A stretch of 64,000 nucleotides of DNA from DYJK01 sp040755055 (GCA_040755055.1 JBFMBS010000004.1:62001-126000), one strand, 5' to 3'. Positions 1-9,368 are shown, counted from the first letter of the stretch. Notes: generated by a model not told the origin, from the sequence alone. Translations and numbers: made by a program.

Positions 1-405
1 CCTCACGCACATATTCATTCATTAGAACCTACTAGTTTTAATTTTACTAAGAATCATGTACAAAAAATTATTACAAAAAAAATACTACACCCGATTCTAA
101 ATATTCCTTCTTCGATAGTAGAAGCAAACAAAAAAGAAATTGAAAAAACTAATTATTTACCCTTAACGGTAAAAATGTATAATTATTTAATACCGGCATT
201 TCGTTATTTATTTAATGAAAAATCTGCTGGATTCTTAATGAAGATTGATGATTATCTTAGTAAGAAAAATTTCCCTTATGATGGAATGATATTTATTTTG
301 TTCAAAGATATAAATTCTTATGTTGATAAAGTAATTAAAGAAATTAGAACATTGGATATAATTAATTTTAAAGTGCCCTACGTTAAGTTGCAAACAAATA
401 TGTAG
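1..405 (+). CDS. C-terminal part of an unidentified protein (cut by window edge)
   Basis: The reading frame is open from the first base to the TAG at 403-405, with no stop upstream of the first ATG (175). About 134 residues of a gene starting outside the window are therefore visible. The visible part has a HAHIHSLEP segment followed by a lysine- and isoleucine-rich tail ending KVPYVKLQTNM. An H-x-H...SL pattern followed by a charged tail is sometimes seen near the end of class I methyltransferases, but no SAM-binding motif is in view, so I do not assign a function. It converges on the AddB-like gene with a 45-bp gap. Confidence 0.6.
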   Translation, partial: PHAHIHSLEPTSFNFTKNHVQKIITKKILHPILNIPSSIVEANKKEIEKTNYLPLTVKMYNYLIPAFRYLFNEKSAGFLMKIDDYLSKKNFPYDGMIFILFKDINSYVDKVIKEIRTLDIINFKVPYVKLQTNM

Positions 406-450
406 TTTTTAAAAAAATCAGAATGCTATTATGATATTCCAAGGCAGTTA

Positions 451-3400
451 CTAAAGAACTTCTTGTATTCTACAAACCGATTTAAACTGGCAGTATCGGC
501 AGACTATCTCTTCCCTATTTTCGTGCGGAGATAATCCAAAAAATCCTTTTGAAATGCTCTCAATATATTTTCTAATATGCTCCAAAGTTAGTTCCACCAG
601 CTGATCCGGTGTTAGTTTCTCCTCACCTCTACCCAGGGATACCCGGTCCTTACCAAATTCATCTTTGGCATATTTGAGTGAATAGATAAACATCTCATTC
701 GGCGAGTAATTTTTGTTGAACTTTCTTTTTAATAGTTCCCGTGCTGCAAATAAATAAACCGGCAATTGGAGAGAGATTCCATTTTTCAACTCCTTAAACG
801 AGGGCTTCTTACCTGATAATTTATAATCAACGATATTAAATGAGTCATATTCTTTGGATATTTCAACACGATCAATTTTGCCACGCAATTTTAATCCGTT
901 AATCTTGATTGGCTCTTTATCACTGATAATTTTATCCGATCCGCTTTCCCTCAAAGTACCAAAGCCAACCTCGAAATATTTTGGTGAATACTCTTTACCT
1001 TCATTTGATTCATATTCAATAAATCTGCTTAATATCGATTCACGCTCATTCCCATTTATTCCAAGCAGCTTTTCCTTTTCGTAAAATGTGATAGGTGAAT
1101 TAAACGGTCCCTCATCGATATACTTGAAAGCAAACTCATAAATTATCTTCCGCAGTTCAATGAACATCTTTTCATCTGCTCCGCCCAATTCTATGTTATG
1201 GTCTCTAACAAATGTATAGAACTCAAACAACACTGAATGGAGTATCCTTCCCATTTCTATCGCTTCGATATCTTCTGTTGGCTCTTCAAGAGCTTGAATA
1301 TTCAAAACACGTTCAACAAAAAATTTAAATGGACATTTCGCATAAGTCTCTAATTGCGATATTGAATACTGCTTGTTTGCAAAGGTTTTTAAATTTTCTT
1401 TAGCAGTACTTGAATCAGCTCCGGCTTTATGTTGGGAAAATAAAATTCCATTATAAATTGAATCGGCAAAGGGATCTTGCTCGCGTACTTGTTCAGCTGA
1501 AATTGCATCTGAAATGTATGTTAAGTCAATATCCGAAATATTTTTTAACCGGGAAATATTATCTGCGTAACCATCACTTAATATTTTACCGGCATACAAT
1601 TCAAATTCTTCTTTAGAATAGATTGTATCCGAAAAATTTTGAATATCTAACGTAGATATAGAAAAAATATTTTCGAAATCTTTTAGGTATGTTGATTCTA
1701 CAACTTCTCTCCCGGTATCTGTAAGAGGATGGGTGAAATACAATTTTTTATTCCATACGGAAAGTGCCTGGTAGAACCGGTTTCTTTCCTCTGTTTGGTG
1801 AGTTCGTGCTTGTTTTTTAAATGTGCCGGAGAAAAATATTTGAGGCATGTAGCGAGTCGGGAAATCGCCGTCGCAAAGTCCGCCGATAAATAAATAATCA
1901 TAATGCAATCCGCGTATTTCTTCAAACGATGTAACCTGGATACCGTAATTGGACTTTTCCTTCACATTAAATCGTGCCCAGCTGCATATTGTTCTCAACT
2001 GATCCATGAAAAAGCGTAAACTAAATTTCTCTTCTGTACCGTATTCATCTTCAAGCAGATCAAATACTTCATTGATAGTTTCCAGGAATTCCGAAAAACC
2101 ACGGGTATTTTCTTCCTGGTTCTGGCTGATCGATAAAAGCTTAAATGGCAATTTTGATTCATAAATAAAGCGGAGAAGCTTTCCTTTAAATCCCGGTATA
2201 GTATCCTTCCCTCCAAAACTTTGTAAGAGTTTATCAAGCCGTTTTATATCCTCAAGTGCCCTGAGGTATGAATTTCTCAATCTATTTATTTCTTCAACGT
2301 CCTCATCACCGCTGTTGTCTAAGTTTTTGATAGAATCCGATAGAATGTTGATCCAATTATTTTTGCCGGCTACAATCTTTAATTCCGAAGCAACGCGATG
2401 CAAATTGGAATAATCAAATTCATCCCCGGCTACAAAACCGCTGCTGATTGCACGTAGAATATTTTTGAAATAAAAATCGTTCTCGGCTATTTCGATAAAG
2501 TTAATTATCGTACTCACCGGGTTAGAATTATCGAGCGGTGTTCTATCGGTAAGGTTGAACGGGAGCCCATACTTTGTAAACAGATCGCGGACTAACGCCG
2601 AGTAGTTCTGAATAAGATTAAATGCAACACAAATATTATGCGGTTGAACATTTTCTTCCGATATTAATCTTTTAATCTCCTTAGCAATCAATTCAATTTC
2701 ATTTTCCCTATCGTGCGCAGAAACCTTAAATATTTTTTCTTTATAATCATATTTTTTATCTACTCCATAGAACCTGAATAATTTTTCTTTTATCGTTTTG
2801 CGGAAACTGTTCAAATTATATTCGGTTCTATCCTCTACAGCATGAAACCCTACCCCGAACAACCTATCGTAACATTTATCCAGATGCTCAAATAAATATT
2901 TATTTTTGCTGCTGTAATCAAAGTTGATGAATAAGTTAACGTTTTGTTCCGATAAAGAATTAATAATTTGAATTTCCGGTTCGGAGAATTCATCGAAACC
3001 ATTTACAATCACAAGTTCAACTTCCGGGTATAATCTTTTAAAATTAGATTGAAACTTTTCGCCCGGCAGCTTATTCAGCTGCTGGTAAACGTCTCCTATT
3101 TCATACGCATTCAAAAAGAAACATTTTTCAATATACTTTTCATAAATATCAGCGATATCAAGCGCTTTTAGTTTTTCAGATTTTTCAAGTTTTTCTGCTT
3201 CCTCTCTTAACCGCAAGGGATTAATCCCATGTCGTTTATATTCCGATATTACATTTTTTATTTTCTCTAATGTGCCGAATGGAATCTCGTTTTTGTAGAT
3301 TGAAAAATATCGCAATGTTGTTTGCCGGGCAGCTTGTTTGATAAAAACGGTCGAAGCACCTTCGCTCAGCGTCTTAAAAGGGATCGATTCCTTCAGCAGT

Positions 3401-3606
3401 TTAGAAGAAATAGTTCCCAGAGTTTCAATATTAGCAACGTTAATACATTTATTCTTAGATGAAGAAATTATTTCTTTCTTGAGCGTTCTTGCCTTTCTAT
3501 TTGTAGGCACTATTATTAGTAAGCGATTAATCAAATCCGCTTCGATTAAACTCTGGACCAAACTATCAATATCTACCGATTCAAAATTCTGTTTAGATAA
3601 AATCAT
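451..3606 (-). CDS. AddB-like PD-(D/E)XK nuclease with predicted 4Fe-4S cluster
   Basis: The 1051-residue protein resembles AddB/RexB, the nuclease partner of AddA in double-strand-break end processing. The C-terminal nuclease domain shows GKIDRVE and then IVDYKLSG (PD-(D/E)XK core) and LQLPVYL. Four cysteines fit the AddB-type iron-sulfur cluster: C758 in CPFKFF, then C1036, C1039 and C1045 in the extreme C-terminal CRYCQFKSVC. The N-terminal half is helicase-like (IVPTNRKAR near residue 33), but I see no Walker A GxxxxGK(S/T), so ATPase activity in this subunit is doubtful. No addA partner lies next to it. The gene starts 39 bp after the CYTH gene, and the two are probably co-transcribed. 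Confidence 0.85.
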   Translation of the reverse strand: MILSKQNFESVDIDSLVQSLIEADLINRLLIIVPTNRKARTLKKEIISSSKNKCINVANIETLGTISSKLLKESIPFKTLSEGASTVFIKQAARQTTLRYFSIYKNEIPFGTLEKIKNVISEYKRHGINPLRLREEAEKLEKSEKLKALDIADIYEKYIEKCFFLNAYEIGDVYQQLNKLPGEKFQSNFKRLYPEVELVIVNGFDEFSEPEIQIINSLSEQNVNLFINFDYSSKNKYLFEHLDKCYDRLFGVGFHAVEDRTEYNLNSFRKTIKEKLFRFYGVDKKYDYKEKIFKVSAHDRENEIELIAKEIKRLISEENVQPHNICVAFNLIQNYSALVRDLFTKYGLPFNLTDRTPLDNSNPVSTIINFIEIAENDFYFKNILRAISSGFVAGDEFDYSNLHRVASELKIVAGKNNWINILSDSIKNLDNSGDEDVEEINRLRNSYLRALEDIKRLDKLLQSFGGKDTIPGFKGKLLRFIYESKLPFKLLSISQNQEENTRGFSEFLETINEVFDLLEDEYGTEEKFSLRFFMDQLRTICSWARFNVKEKSNYGIQVTSFEEIRGLHYDYLFIGGLCDGDFPTRYMPQIFFSGTFKKQARTHQTEERNRFYQALSVWNKKLYFTHPLTDTGREVVESTYLKDFENIFSISTLDIQNFSDTIYSKEEFELYAGKILSDGYADNISRLKNISDIDLTYISDAISAEQVREQDPFADSIYNGILFSQHKAGADSSTAKENLKTFANKQYSISQLETYAKCPFKFFVERVLNIQALEEPTEDIEAIEMGRILHSVLFEFYTFVRDHNIELGGADEKMFIELRKIIYEFAFKYIDEGPFNSPITFYEKEKLLGINGNERESILSRFIEYESNEGKEYSPKYFEVGFGTLRESGSDKIISDKEPIKINGLKLRGKIDRVEISKEYDSFNIVDYKLSGKKPSFKELKNGISLQLPVYLFAARELLKRKFNKNYSPNEMFIYSLKYAKDEFGKDRVSLGRGEEKLTPDQLVELTLEHIRKYIESISKGFFGLSPHENREEIVCRYCQFKSVCRIQEVL

Positions 3607-3645
3607 TTTGATTTATTCCATCACTTAAAATGCTTTATTACAATG

Positions 3646-4146
3646 CTATAGTACTTTCTTCAATAAATTTCTGTAAGAAGCTCTAATCTGATTAGTTAAG
3701 TCTAGTTTTAACAATTGTACAATCTCATCGAATTTTTTCTGAGCATCTTTTTTATTCTTTCTCACAATTGTTTCTAATTCTAAAAATTTACCAAGTCTCT
3801 TTACATCATCAAGATGAATTCGTGTATTCTTATATAAATACAATTTTCGTTTCTTTTCAACTACACAATCAGTTGCAAAAATATCCGATAGATATTTTTC
3901 GGGATTGCCCCCTTTCAAAAAGAGGAGTTCGTAATTACTCCATCTTTCACCCTTTTCATCTCTTAAATACTTAATCAAGCAATAAGTACCATCTTCAACA
4001 CGAAGTTTAAGCAATCCATTCTTTACGATATAGTAAATATCTTTCTGAACAAGAACCCCCTTATATTCGGCGTTTATTTGTTCCAATATTGTTTCGAAGG
4101 TACGATGAGAAGGAACTTTCAATTTTAATTCTAAGTTAACCGGCAT
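3646..4146 (-). CDS. CYTH-domain protein (adenylate cyclase class IV / triphosphatase type)
   Basis: This 166-residue protein is a single CYTH domain, a triphosphate tunnel fold that binds metal and (oligo)phosphate or nucleotide substrates. The N-terminal ExExK-type signature appears as LELKLKV (residues 5-11). It is followed by DIYYIVKNGLLKLRVEDG, a mid-domain EKKRKLYLY strand, and TRIHLDDVKRLGKFLELE, whose basic and acidic residues would line the tunnel. CYTH proteins can be adenylate cyclases or thiamine-/tripolyphosphatases, and the sequence alone does not decide. It lies upstream of the AddB-like gene on the same strand and is divergent from the outer-membrane protein gene at 4261. Confidence 0.8.
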   Translation of the reverse strand: MPVNLELKLKVPSHRTFETILEQINAEYKGVLVQKDIYYIVKNGLLKLRVEDGTYCLIKYLRDEKGERWSNYELLFLKGGNPEKYLSDIFATDCVVEKKRKLYLYKNTRIHLDDVKRLGKFLELETIVRKNKKDAQKKFDEIVQLLKLDLTNQIRASYRNLLKKVL

Positions 4147-4260
4147 ATAGAACCAATCATAATTTTGAATTGTTTAATCAACCAGATACCGTTTTATGTA
4201 GTTGATTTTTAACATAATATATATATTTTTCATATAAAGGTTAGCAAAAGGTTAAGAAAA

Positions 4261-4905
4261 ATGAAAGTTCTAGCATACATAATATTTTTATTATTGCCTT
4301 TAACGGCTATAAATGCACAGCGCATAGGTGAATTAGCACCTGAAAAACCTCCTGAAATATTTCCTGATAATATTTGGGGCGCAGATATAATGTTCGGCGA
4401 AGGCGGATTCGGATTGGGAACATTCCTACGTAAAAATTTCTCGCAAGAAATAACCGGGTTTGTCGATATCTCAATATCCGAATCGAAGGATGAACGCGAA
4501 GTAGAATATATTGATTACTGGGGAAATAAATTTACAATAGGTAAAGTTAACCGTGTTTTTTTGATTCCACTGAATTTCGGTATTCAGTACCGGCTTTTTA
4601 CGGAATCTCTGACGGATAATTTGCGTCCTTACATTAACGCCGGTGTTGGACCAACATTAGCGGTTTCCACTCCTTATGATCAAGAGTTTTTCAGTGCATT
4701 TGGTGATGCAAAAGCTCATTATGCTGCCGGCGGTTATATTGGTCTGGGCGCAAATTTTGGTCTAAGTAAATCCAATCTCGTTGGTTTGAATGTTAGGTAT
4801 TATTACGTTCATATATTCGGTGAAGGTGTTGAAAACCTGGAGGGACGCCTCAGAAAAAGTTTCGGACATTTTTATTTAACACTTAATCTTGGAATTATGT
4901 ATTAA
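4261..4905 (+). CDS. Predicted outer-membrane beta-barrel protein
   Basis: The 214-residue protein has a Sec signal peptide (residues 1 to about 19, ending INAQ). The rest is rich in alternating polar/hydrophobic strands with glycine and aromatic residues (GEGGFGLGTFLRK, FGIQYRLF, YINAGVGPTLAV, YAAGGYIGLGANFG, NVRYYYVHIFGEG), as in small outer-membrane barrels. It ends HFYLTLNLGIMY, close to the aromatic C-terminus typical of barrels. No specific function can be assigned. It is a single gene between divergent and convergent neighbours. A 13-bp hairpin starts just after its stop codon. Confidence 0.75.
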   Translation: MKVLAYIIFLLLPLTAINAQRIGELAPEKPPEIFPDNIWGADIMFGEGGFGLGTFLRKNFSQEITGFVDISISESKDEREVEYIDYWGNKFTIGKVNRVFLIPLNFGIQYRLFTESLTDNLRPYINAGVGPTLAVSTPYDQEFFSAFGDAKAHYAAGGYIGLGANFGLSKSNLVGLNVRYYYVHIFGEGVENLEGRLRKSFGHFYLTLNLGIMY

Positions 4906-4907
4906 GC

Positions 4908-4937
4908 AAAGTGGAAGAGATTTATCTCTTCCACTTT
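4908..4937. terminator. Bidirectional hairpin terminator between convergent genes
   Basis: A perfect 13-bp stem (arms 4908-4920 and 4925-4937) with a TTTA loop lies directly between two convergent stop codons. The arms start with AAA and end with TTT, so a short U-tract is present in both directions. The left-pointing gene's last codons and stop lie inside the right arm and loop. Confidence 0.7.
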
Positions 4938-5461
4938 ATTGTGCAGCCGATTGTAAATGTTTCGGGTACAGAAATCTTTTTACCTGAAAGCATTTCATTA
5001 ATAGCATTTCTCAAGTATTTAGTTCTAACACTCTTTTCATCTTGCCAGTTATCATCAATCTTTCCATGGAATACAAGTTCTCTTTTTTCGTCGAATAAAA
5101 ATATTTCTGGTGTGTGTGTTGCACCGTACGTTTTAGCAATTTGCTGGGTTTCATCTCTTAAATAGGGAAAGTTAAATTTCTTTTGTTCCGCTCGCTTCTT
5201 CATCTCTTCAAACGAATCTTCGGGATAGTTAATATCTTCATTCGAGCTTATAGCTACTACATAAATATCTTTTTCATAATCTTTCTGAATTAGTTTGATT
5301 CGCTCTTCATAAGCTTGTACATAAGGACAGTGATTGCAACTGAAAATAACTATTAATCCTTTTTTACCAGAGAATGATTTGAGTGTGTAATTTTTACCAT
5401 CTACTGATGGTAAATTGAAGTCCGGTGCTTGCGATCCGAGCTTTAACATATCCGTTGCCAT
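4922..5461 (-). CDS. Thioredoxin-fold redoxin (AhpC/TSA-type)
   Basis: The 179-residue protein opens with the AhpC/TSA motif LGSQAPDFNLPSVDG. It carries a CNHC active-site pair (C42, C45) in VIFSCNHCPYVQAYEER, the position of the thioredoxin CxxC. A later TPEIFLFD holds the cis-proline segment (TPE). This resembles the thioredoxin-family proteins with SxNHCPY signatures found across Bacteroidota. No signal peptide is visible, so a cytoplasmic disulfide or peroxide role is likely. It is divergent from the M14 peptidase gene. Confidence 0.85.
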   Translation of the reverse strand: MATDMLKLGSQAPDFNLPSVDGKNYTLKSFSGKKGLIVIFSCNHCPYVQAYEERIKLIQKDYEKDIYVVAISSNEDINYPEDSFEEMKKRAEQKKFNFPYLRDETQQIAKTYGATHTPEIFLFDEKRELVFHGKIDDNWQDEKSVRTKYLRNAINEMLSGKKISVPETFTIGCTIKWKR

Positions 5462-5573
5462 TGTGACTCCAAGTAATTTAGATGATAAATTCTCTTTAAT
5501 TATTCAAATAACACGGTTAAATTTGTATCAATTCATTATTAAAATCAACGAATAGGGATAAAGGATAGTTCAA

Positions 5574-6980
5574 TTGGAAGAAACACTAAAATTATTGTTT
5601 GATAAGTATGATAATTTCAAGAATCAAAAGATCGATTCAAATAGAATTACACATGCAACACTTGTACAAGAGATAAAAAAAATTTCCGGCAAAGATCTTT
5701 TGAAAGTAAATAGTGCCGGTCAATCGATAAACGGTTCTAATATTTTTAAGATATCAATCGGCAAAGGTGAAACAAAAATTCTTGCGTGGTCTCAGATGCA
5801 TGGAGATGAACCAACAGCTACCGCTTCAATATTTGATCTGCTAAATTTTTTTATCTCAAATGATGAATTCAACAAATTCAGAAATGATTTGCTTGATAAA
5901 TTAGAATTAATATTTATACCAATGCTTAACCCTGACGGTGCGAAATTGTATAGCCGTTATAACTCAATAAATATAGATATTAATCGTGATGCTTTGAGGA
6001 AAGAATCACCGGAATCCAGGATTCTTTGGAAACTAGCAGAAGAAATCAAACCGGAGTTCGGCTTTAACTTGCATGACCAGAACAGTTATTACACAGCCGG
6101 TATATCCGATAGAAGTGCGGCAATTTCATTATTAGCACCTCCGATCAATTACGAAAAAACCATCAACGAAACTCGCAAAAAAAGTATGCAAGTTATTTCT
6201 GTTATAGAGAAAACTTTAAGCAGATTTATTCCGGGCAACATTGCACGTTACGATGATGATTTTGAACCGCGTGCTTTTGGCGATAACCTAACTAAATACG
6301 GTATAAGCTCTATATTAATTGAATCAGGTTTCATCAAAAATGATCAGGATAAAGACTTTATCCGCAAATTAAATTTTATATCGTTACTCTCGGCATTCCA
6401 TACAATTTCCGACAGAACATTCACCAAGGTACCGGTCGATGATTATTTCAACATCCCAGAAAATAAATCGATGTTGTTCGATCTTCTCTTGAGAAATCTT
6501 ACATCCCACTTTAATGGTAAGGAATTTAAAATAGATATCGGTATCAACCGTGAAAAGAAATACGATCCGGATAAAAATTACTTCTATTTCAAAGGAACCA
6601 TTCAAGAGGTAGGCGATCTTTCGCTCAATCATGGAATTGAAGAGTATAATTTGACGCGGTACCAAGTAGAAACAACCCAAATATCAGACAAAATTATTTC
6701 GACACAATCGGAATTAAATAACTTAGATTATTCAAAACTTCATAGAGACGGTTTTGGCATAATACGCATAAATAACGAGCTACTCGGAAATTCTTATTTG
6801 CAGTACCCGATTTGCGCAATACCTTATTACACAAATTACCTACAATCTATAAGCAAAAATGAATGTCCTAATCTTATCATAAAAAAAAACAATGTAATTG
6901 AATATATAATCATCAATGGATTTATAATTACCTTAGATGATGCAAAGAAAAAAATAAAAAACGGATTGGTAATTTCTTAA
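5574..6980 (+). CDS. M14-family zinc carboxypeptidase
   Basis: The 468-residue protein has the M14 zinc motif HxxE (H76, E79 in QMHGDEPTA) and the third ligand H167 in GFNLHDQNS. RYNSINIDINRD matches the substrate-carboxylate region, and LIESGF (around 247-252) holds the likely catalytic glutamate. The start is TTG (5574): the first ATG codon in frame lies inside the zinc motif, so an upstream non-ATG start is required, and an AAAGGATAG element precedes it. There is no signal peptide, pointing to a cytoplasmic peptidase or amidohydrolase of the M14 superfamily. The C-terminal 200 residues are not recognised. A Bacteroidota-style -7 box (TAAATTTG, 5518-5525) lies upstream. Confidence 0.85.
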   Translation: MEETLKLLFDKYDNFKNQKIDSNRITHATLVQEIKKISGKDLLKVNSAGQSINGSNIFKISIGKGETKILAWSQMHGDEPTATASIFDLLNFFISNDEFNKFRNDLLDKLELIFIPMLNPDGAKLYSRYNSINIDINRDALRKESPESRILWKLAEEIKPEFGFNLHDQNSYYTAGISDRSAAISLLAPPINYEKTINETRKKSMQVISVIEKTLSRFIPGNIARYDDDFEPRAFGDNLTKYGISSILIESGFIKNDQDKDFIRKLNFISLLSAFHTISDRTFTKVPVDDYFNIPENKSMLFDLLLRNLTSHFNGKEFKIDIGINREKKYDPDKNYFYFKGTIQEVGDLSLNHGIEEYNLTRYQVETTQISDKIISTQSELNNLDYSKLHRDGFGIIRINNELLGNSYLQYPICAIPYYTNYLQSISKNECPNLIIKKNNVIEYIIINGFIITLDDAKKKIKNGLVIS

Positions 6981-7028
6981 GTTTGATTTATATGAATTTT
7001 TTATACAGCTTAACCGAGAAAGAATTCA

Positions 7029-7628
7029 ATGCGGCAAACAACAAACAATATTCAATCAAACGATTACAAGAGTCTATACAGTGAGTTTGAAAAGGAAGCG
7101 CTTCCGCATAGGGATTCTTTATATAATTATGCACTCAGGCTCACCGGCGATGAAGATGATGCAGATGATCTAGTCCAGGAAACTTACTTAAAAGCTTTCC
7201 GGTTCTTTGATAAATTTGAAAGAGGGACTAACTGCAAAGCATGGCTCTTCCGGATATTAAAAAATTCATACATAAACGATTACCGCAAACTAAAAAAGGA
7301 ACCCGGTAAGGTTGATTACGATGACGTGCAAAATTTTTATGAAACAATTAAATCCGATGAAGTTGAATCAAAACATTACGAGCAAGATGCTTTCAGCAAT
7401 TTATTAGATGATGATGTATCGAGCGCATTAGCCAAATTGCCGGAAGATTTCCGCACGGTTATTATTTTAAGCGATATTGAAGGATTTACTTACGAAGAAA
7501 TAGCAGATTTTGTAGATATACCGGTAGGCACAGTTAGGTCACGGTTACATCGTGCACGCAAGATGCTTTATGCACAATTATTCGATTATGCTAAAGAACG
7601 AGGTTTTATTTCAAGTAACGAACCTTAA
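7029..7628 (+). CDS. ECF (group 4) RNA polymerase sigma factor
   Basis: The 199-residue protein has both ECF domains. Sigma region 2 (about 28-95) contains LTGDEDDADDLVQETYLKAF and AWLFRILKNSYINDYRK. Region 4 (about 135-187) contains LPEDFRTVIILSDIEGFTYEEIAD and a helix-turn-helix VGTVRSRLHRARKML. The size is normal for the family. No anti-sigma gene follows; the next gene, 28 bp on, encodes a universal stress protein, so a stress role is possible but unproven. Confidence 0.93.
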   Translation: MRQTTNNIQSNDYKSLYSEFEKEALPHRDSLYNYALRLTGDEDDADDLVQETYLKAFRFFDKFERGTNCKAWLFRILKNSYINDYRKLKKEPGKVDYDDVQNFYETIKSDEVESKHYEQDAFSNLLDDDVSSALAKLPEDFRTVIILSDIEGFTYEEIADFVDIPVGTVRSRLHRARKMLYAQLFDYAKERGFISSNEP

Positions 7629-7656
7629 AAAATTATTAAGAATAAGGAGTGAATAA

Positions 7657-8115
7657 ATGTTTGATATTAAAAAAATTATCGTTCCAACTGATTTCAGTAA
7701 ACTCTCCTTTTCGGCATTGGAGTATGCACTCGATCTTGCCGAAAGAATGGATGCAACGATTCACCTTATTTATGTTTTAGAAAAAACGCCACCGTTTCTA
7801 GCTATTAGATCAATTGATGTATCAGAAGAAGATGTGATAAGAAATATGGAAGAAGAAGCACGGAAACAACTGTCTAAAACTGCCACTGAGTTCAGAATGG
7901 AAAGTAATGTAAAAATTATGGAAGTTCTACGTAAGGGGAACGATTACGAAGAAATCGTCAATTACTCAAAAGAGATTAATTGTGATTTGATTGTTATTGC
8001 TACTCACGGCAGAACCGGTGTGCTTCATACATTACTTGGTAGTGTTGCAGAAAAGGTGATTCGTTATGCCAAATGCCCGGTCTTAGTAATAACACCCGAA
8101 GAGGAGGAAGCGTAA
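7657..8115 (+). CDS. Universal stress protein (UspA family)
   Basis: This 152-residue single-domain protein starts IIVPTDFSKLSFSALEYALDLA and ends with the ATP-binding signature THGRTG...GSVAEKVIRYAKCPVLVI, matching the G-2x-G-9x-G(S/T) nucleotide-binding pattern of ATP-binding Usp proteins. A GGAG element sits ahead of the ATG. It follows the ECF sigma gene closely and is probably co-transcribed with it. Confidence 0.93.
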   Translation: MFDIKKIIVPTDFSKLSFSALEYALDLAERMDATIHLIYVLEKTPPFLAIRSIDVSEEDVIRNMEEEARKQLSKTATEFRMESNVKIMEVLRKGNDYEEIVNYSKEINCDLIVIATHGRTGVLHTLLGSVAEKVIRYAKCPVLVITPEEEEA

Positions 8116-8147
8116 AAACTTAATTTAATACAACAATTGCCATAAAT

Positions 8148-8178
8148 TTGACAATATTAGCCCAATTATCTAAGTTTG
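8148..8178 (+). promoter_or_regulatory. Probable promoter of rpsU
   Basis: TTGACA at 8148-8153 is followed 17 bp later by TAAGTTTG at 8171-8178. The second box fits the Bacteroidota -7 consensus TAnnTTTG, and the pair gives normal housekeeping spacing. It lies 40 bp upstream of the rpsU start codon. The call is from sequence match only. Confidence 0.55.
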
Positions 8179-8218
8179 GTGCGCAAATTTTATAAACAAT
8201 AAAGGTAGGTGATAGTTA

Positions 8219-8422
8219 GTGGTAGGCATTACCGTTCAAGAGAACGAGAATATTGATAAAGCGCTAAAGCGTTTTAAGAAAAAATATGAGCGATCCGGTA
8301 TTCTTAAAGAGTATAAGAAACGTACTTTTTTCGTTAAACCGTCAATTGAAAAAAGAATGGACTTAATCAAGGCAAAACGGAGAGCATCTCGTGAACAAGC
8401 ATTGAAAGACCGCAAAGGTTGA
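8219..8422 (+). CDS. rpsU: 30S ribosomal protein S21
   Basis: The 67-residue basic protein reads VGITVQENENIDKALKRFKKKYERSG at the N-terminus and continues KKRTFFVKPSIEKR, matching bacterial S21 in length and sequence. The start is GTG at 8219, preceded by AAAGGTAGGTGA. S21 sits in the small subunit near the anti-Shine-Dalgarno region and helps initiation. It is monocistronic, with its own promoter-like element and a strong terminator. Confidence 0.95.
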   Translation: MVGITVQENENIDKALKRFKKKYERSGILKEYKKRTFFVKPSIEKRMDLIKAKRRASREQALKDRKG

Positions 8423-8428
8423 TCAAAA

Positions 8429-8456
8429 AGAATCCCGCTAAGCAGCGGGATTCTTT
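8429..8456. terminator. Bidirectional rho-independent terminator (rpsU / LOG gene)
   Basis: Perfect 11-bp arms (8429-8439 and 8444-8454, core AATCCCGCT/AGCGGGATT) surround an AAGC loop. The right flank is TTCTTTATTT and the left flank AAAAAG, so U-tracts form in both directions between the convergent rpsU and LOG-family genes. Confidence 0.88.
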
Positions 8457-9273
8457 ATTTCCTCTTATTCAAAAAATATTTATAAAAGTGCGAAGTGACC
8501 TTTTCAAAAGCTTCATCAATTGTGTTGCAGAAATCGAACAGCTTCATATCATCTTTGCTTATTGTACCGTGTTCTATTAGAGCATCAAAGTTTATAATTT
8601 CACGCCAATAGTCTTCGCCGTAAATTATTACTTTCATTTTTTTGGTTATCTTTTTAGTTTGGACAAGTGTAAGAACTTCCATCAATTCATCGAATGTACC
8701 AAAACCGCCGGGAAAAACCACGAGTGCTTTAGCGAGATAAACAAACCAAAGCTTCCGCATAAAAAAGTAATGGAACTCAAATGCAAGTTCCGGATCTACA
8801 TATTTATTTACAAACTGTTCGAATGGAATACTGATATTAAGCCCGATCGATTTGCCACCGGCAAGCTTAGCCCCTTTATTAGCAGCTTCCATAATGCCCG
8901 GTCCGCCGCCGCTGCAAATAATAAAACGGTGTCTCTCCTCTTTTAGATCCTTAGACCAGTTAGTCAACCGTTTAGCAAGTTCAACGGCATCCTCATAATA
9001 TTTAGACATTTCAAGCTGTTTAACTGCCCTATCGAATTTCTTCTTTTGTAATGTTCCATTCCCTTTCTTGGCTTCATTCAAATTTTTCATGGCATCTTTA
9101 CGGGAAACAATTCTTGCCGAGCCGAAGAACACGATTGTATCGGCAATTCTATTTTTGATAAATCTCGATCTTGGTTCATAATACTCGGATAAAATTCTAA
9201 CTGTTCTTGCATCTGCCGAACTTAGGAATTCTAAATTTTTATACGCCTTAACTGGTGATTTGCGATTTTTCAT
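8455..9273 (-). CDS. LOG-family (TIGR00730-type) nucleotide phosphoribohydrolase
   Basis: This 272-residue Rossmann-fold protein has both LOG signatures: SGGGPGIMEAANKGA and PGGFGTFDELMEVLTLVQTKK, i.e. the PGGxGTxxE catalytic motif. Family members cleave the N-glycosidic bond of (cytokinin-type) nucleoside 5'-monophosphates; older annotations call them lysine decarboxylases. The N-terminal ~90 residues are an extra charged helical segment relative to the shortest LOG proteins. Confidence 0.88.
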   Translation of the reverse strand: MKNRKSPVKAYKNLEFLSSADARTVRILSEYYEPRSRFIKNRIADTIVFFGSARIVSRKDAMKNLNEAKKGNGTLQKKKFDRAVKQLEMSKYYEDAVELAKRLTNWSKDLKEERHRFIICSGGGPGIMEAANKGAKLAGGKSIGLNISIPFEQFVNKYVDPELAFEFHYFFMRKLWFVYLAKALVVFPGGFGTFDELMEVLTLVQTKKITKKMKVIIYGEDYWREIINFDALIEHGTISKDDMKLFDFCNTIDEAFEKVTSHFYKYFLNKRK

Positions 9274-9337
9274 TTATCTGCCTGAGAAAAATAAAGATGG
9301 GATAAGATTGATATGCAGTCGTTTCATCATAAAAAAC

Positions 9338-9362
9338 TTAAGCCTCTTGCAAAGAGGCTTAA
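9338..9362 (-). terminator. Rho-independent terminator after secG
   Basis: Perfect 11-bp arms (9338-9348 and 9352-9362, AAGCCTCTT/AAGAGGCTT) with a 3-nt loop. Read on the minus strand, the stem is followed by GTTTTTTATG. It lies 6 bp beyond the secG stop codon. Confidence 0.88.
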
Positions 9363-9368
9363 TCAAAA

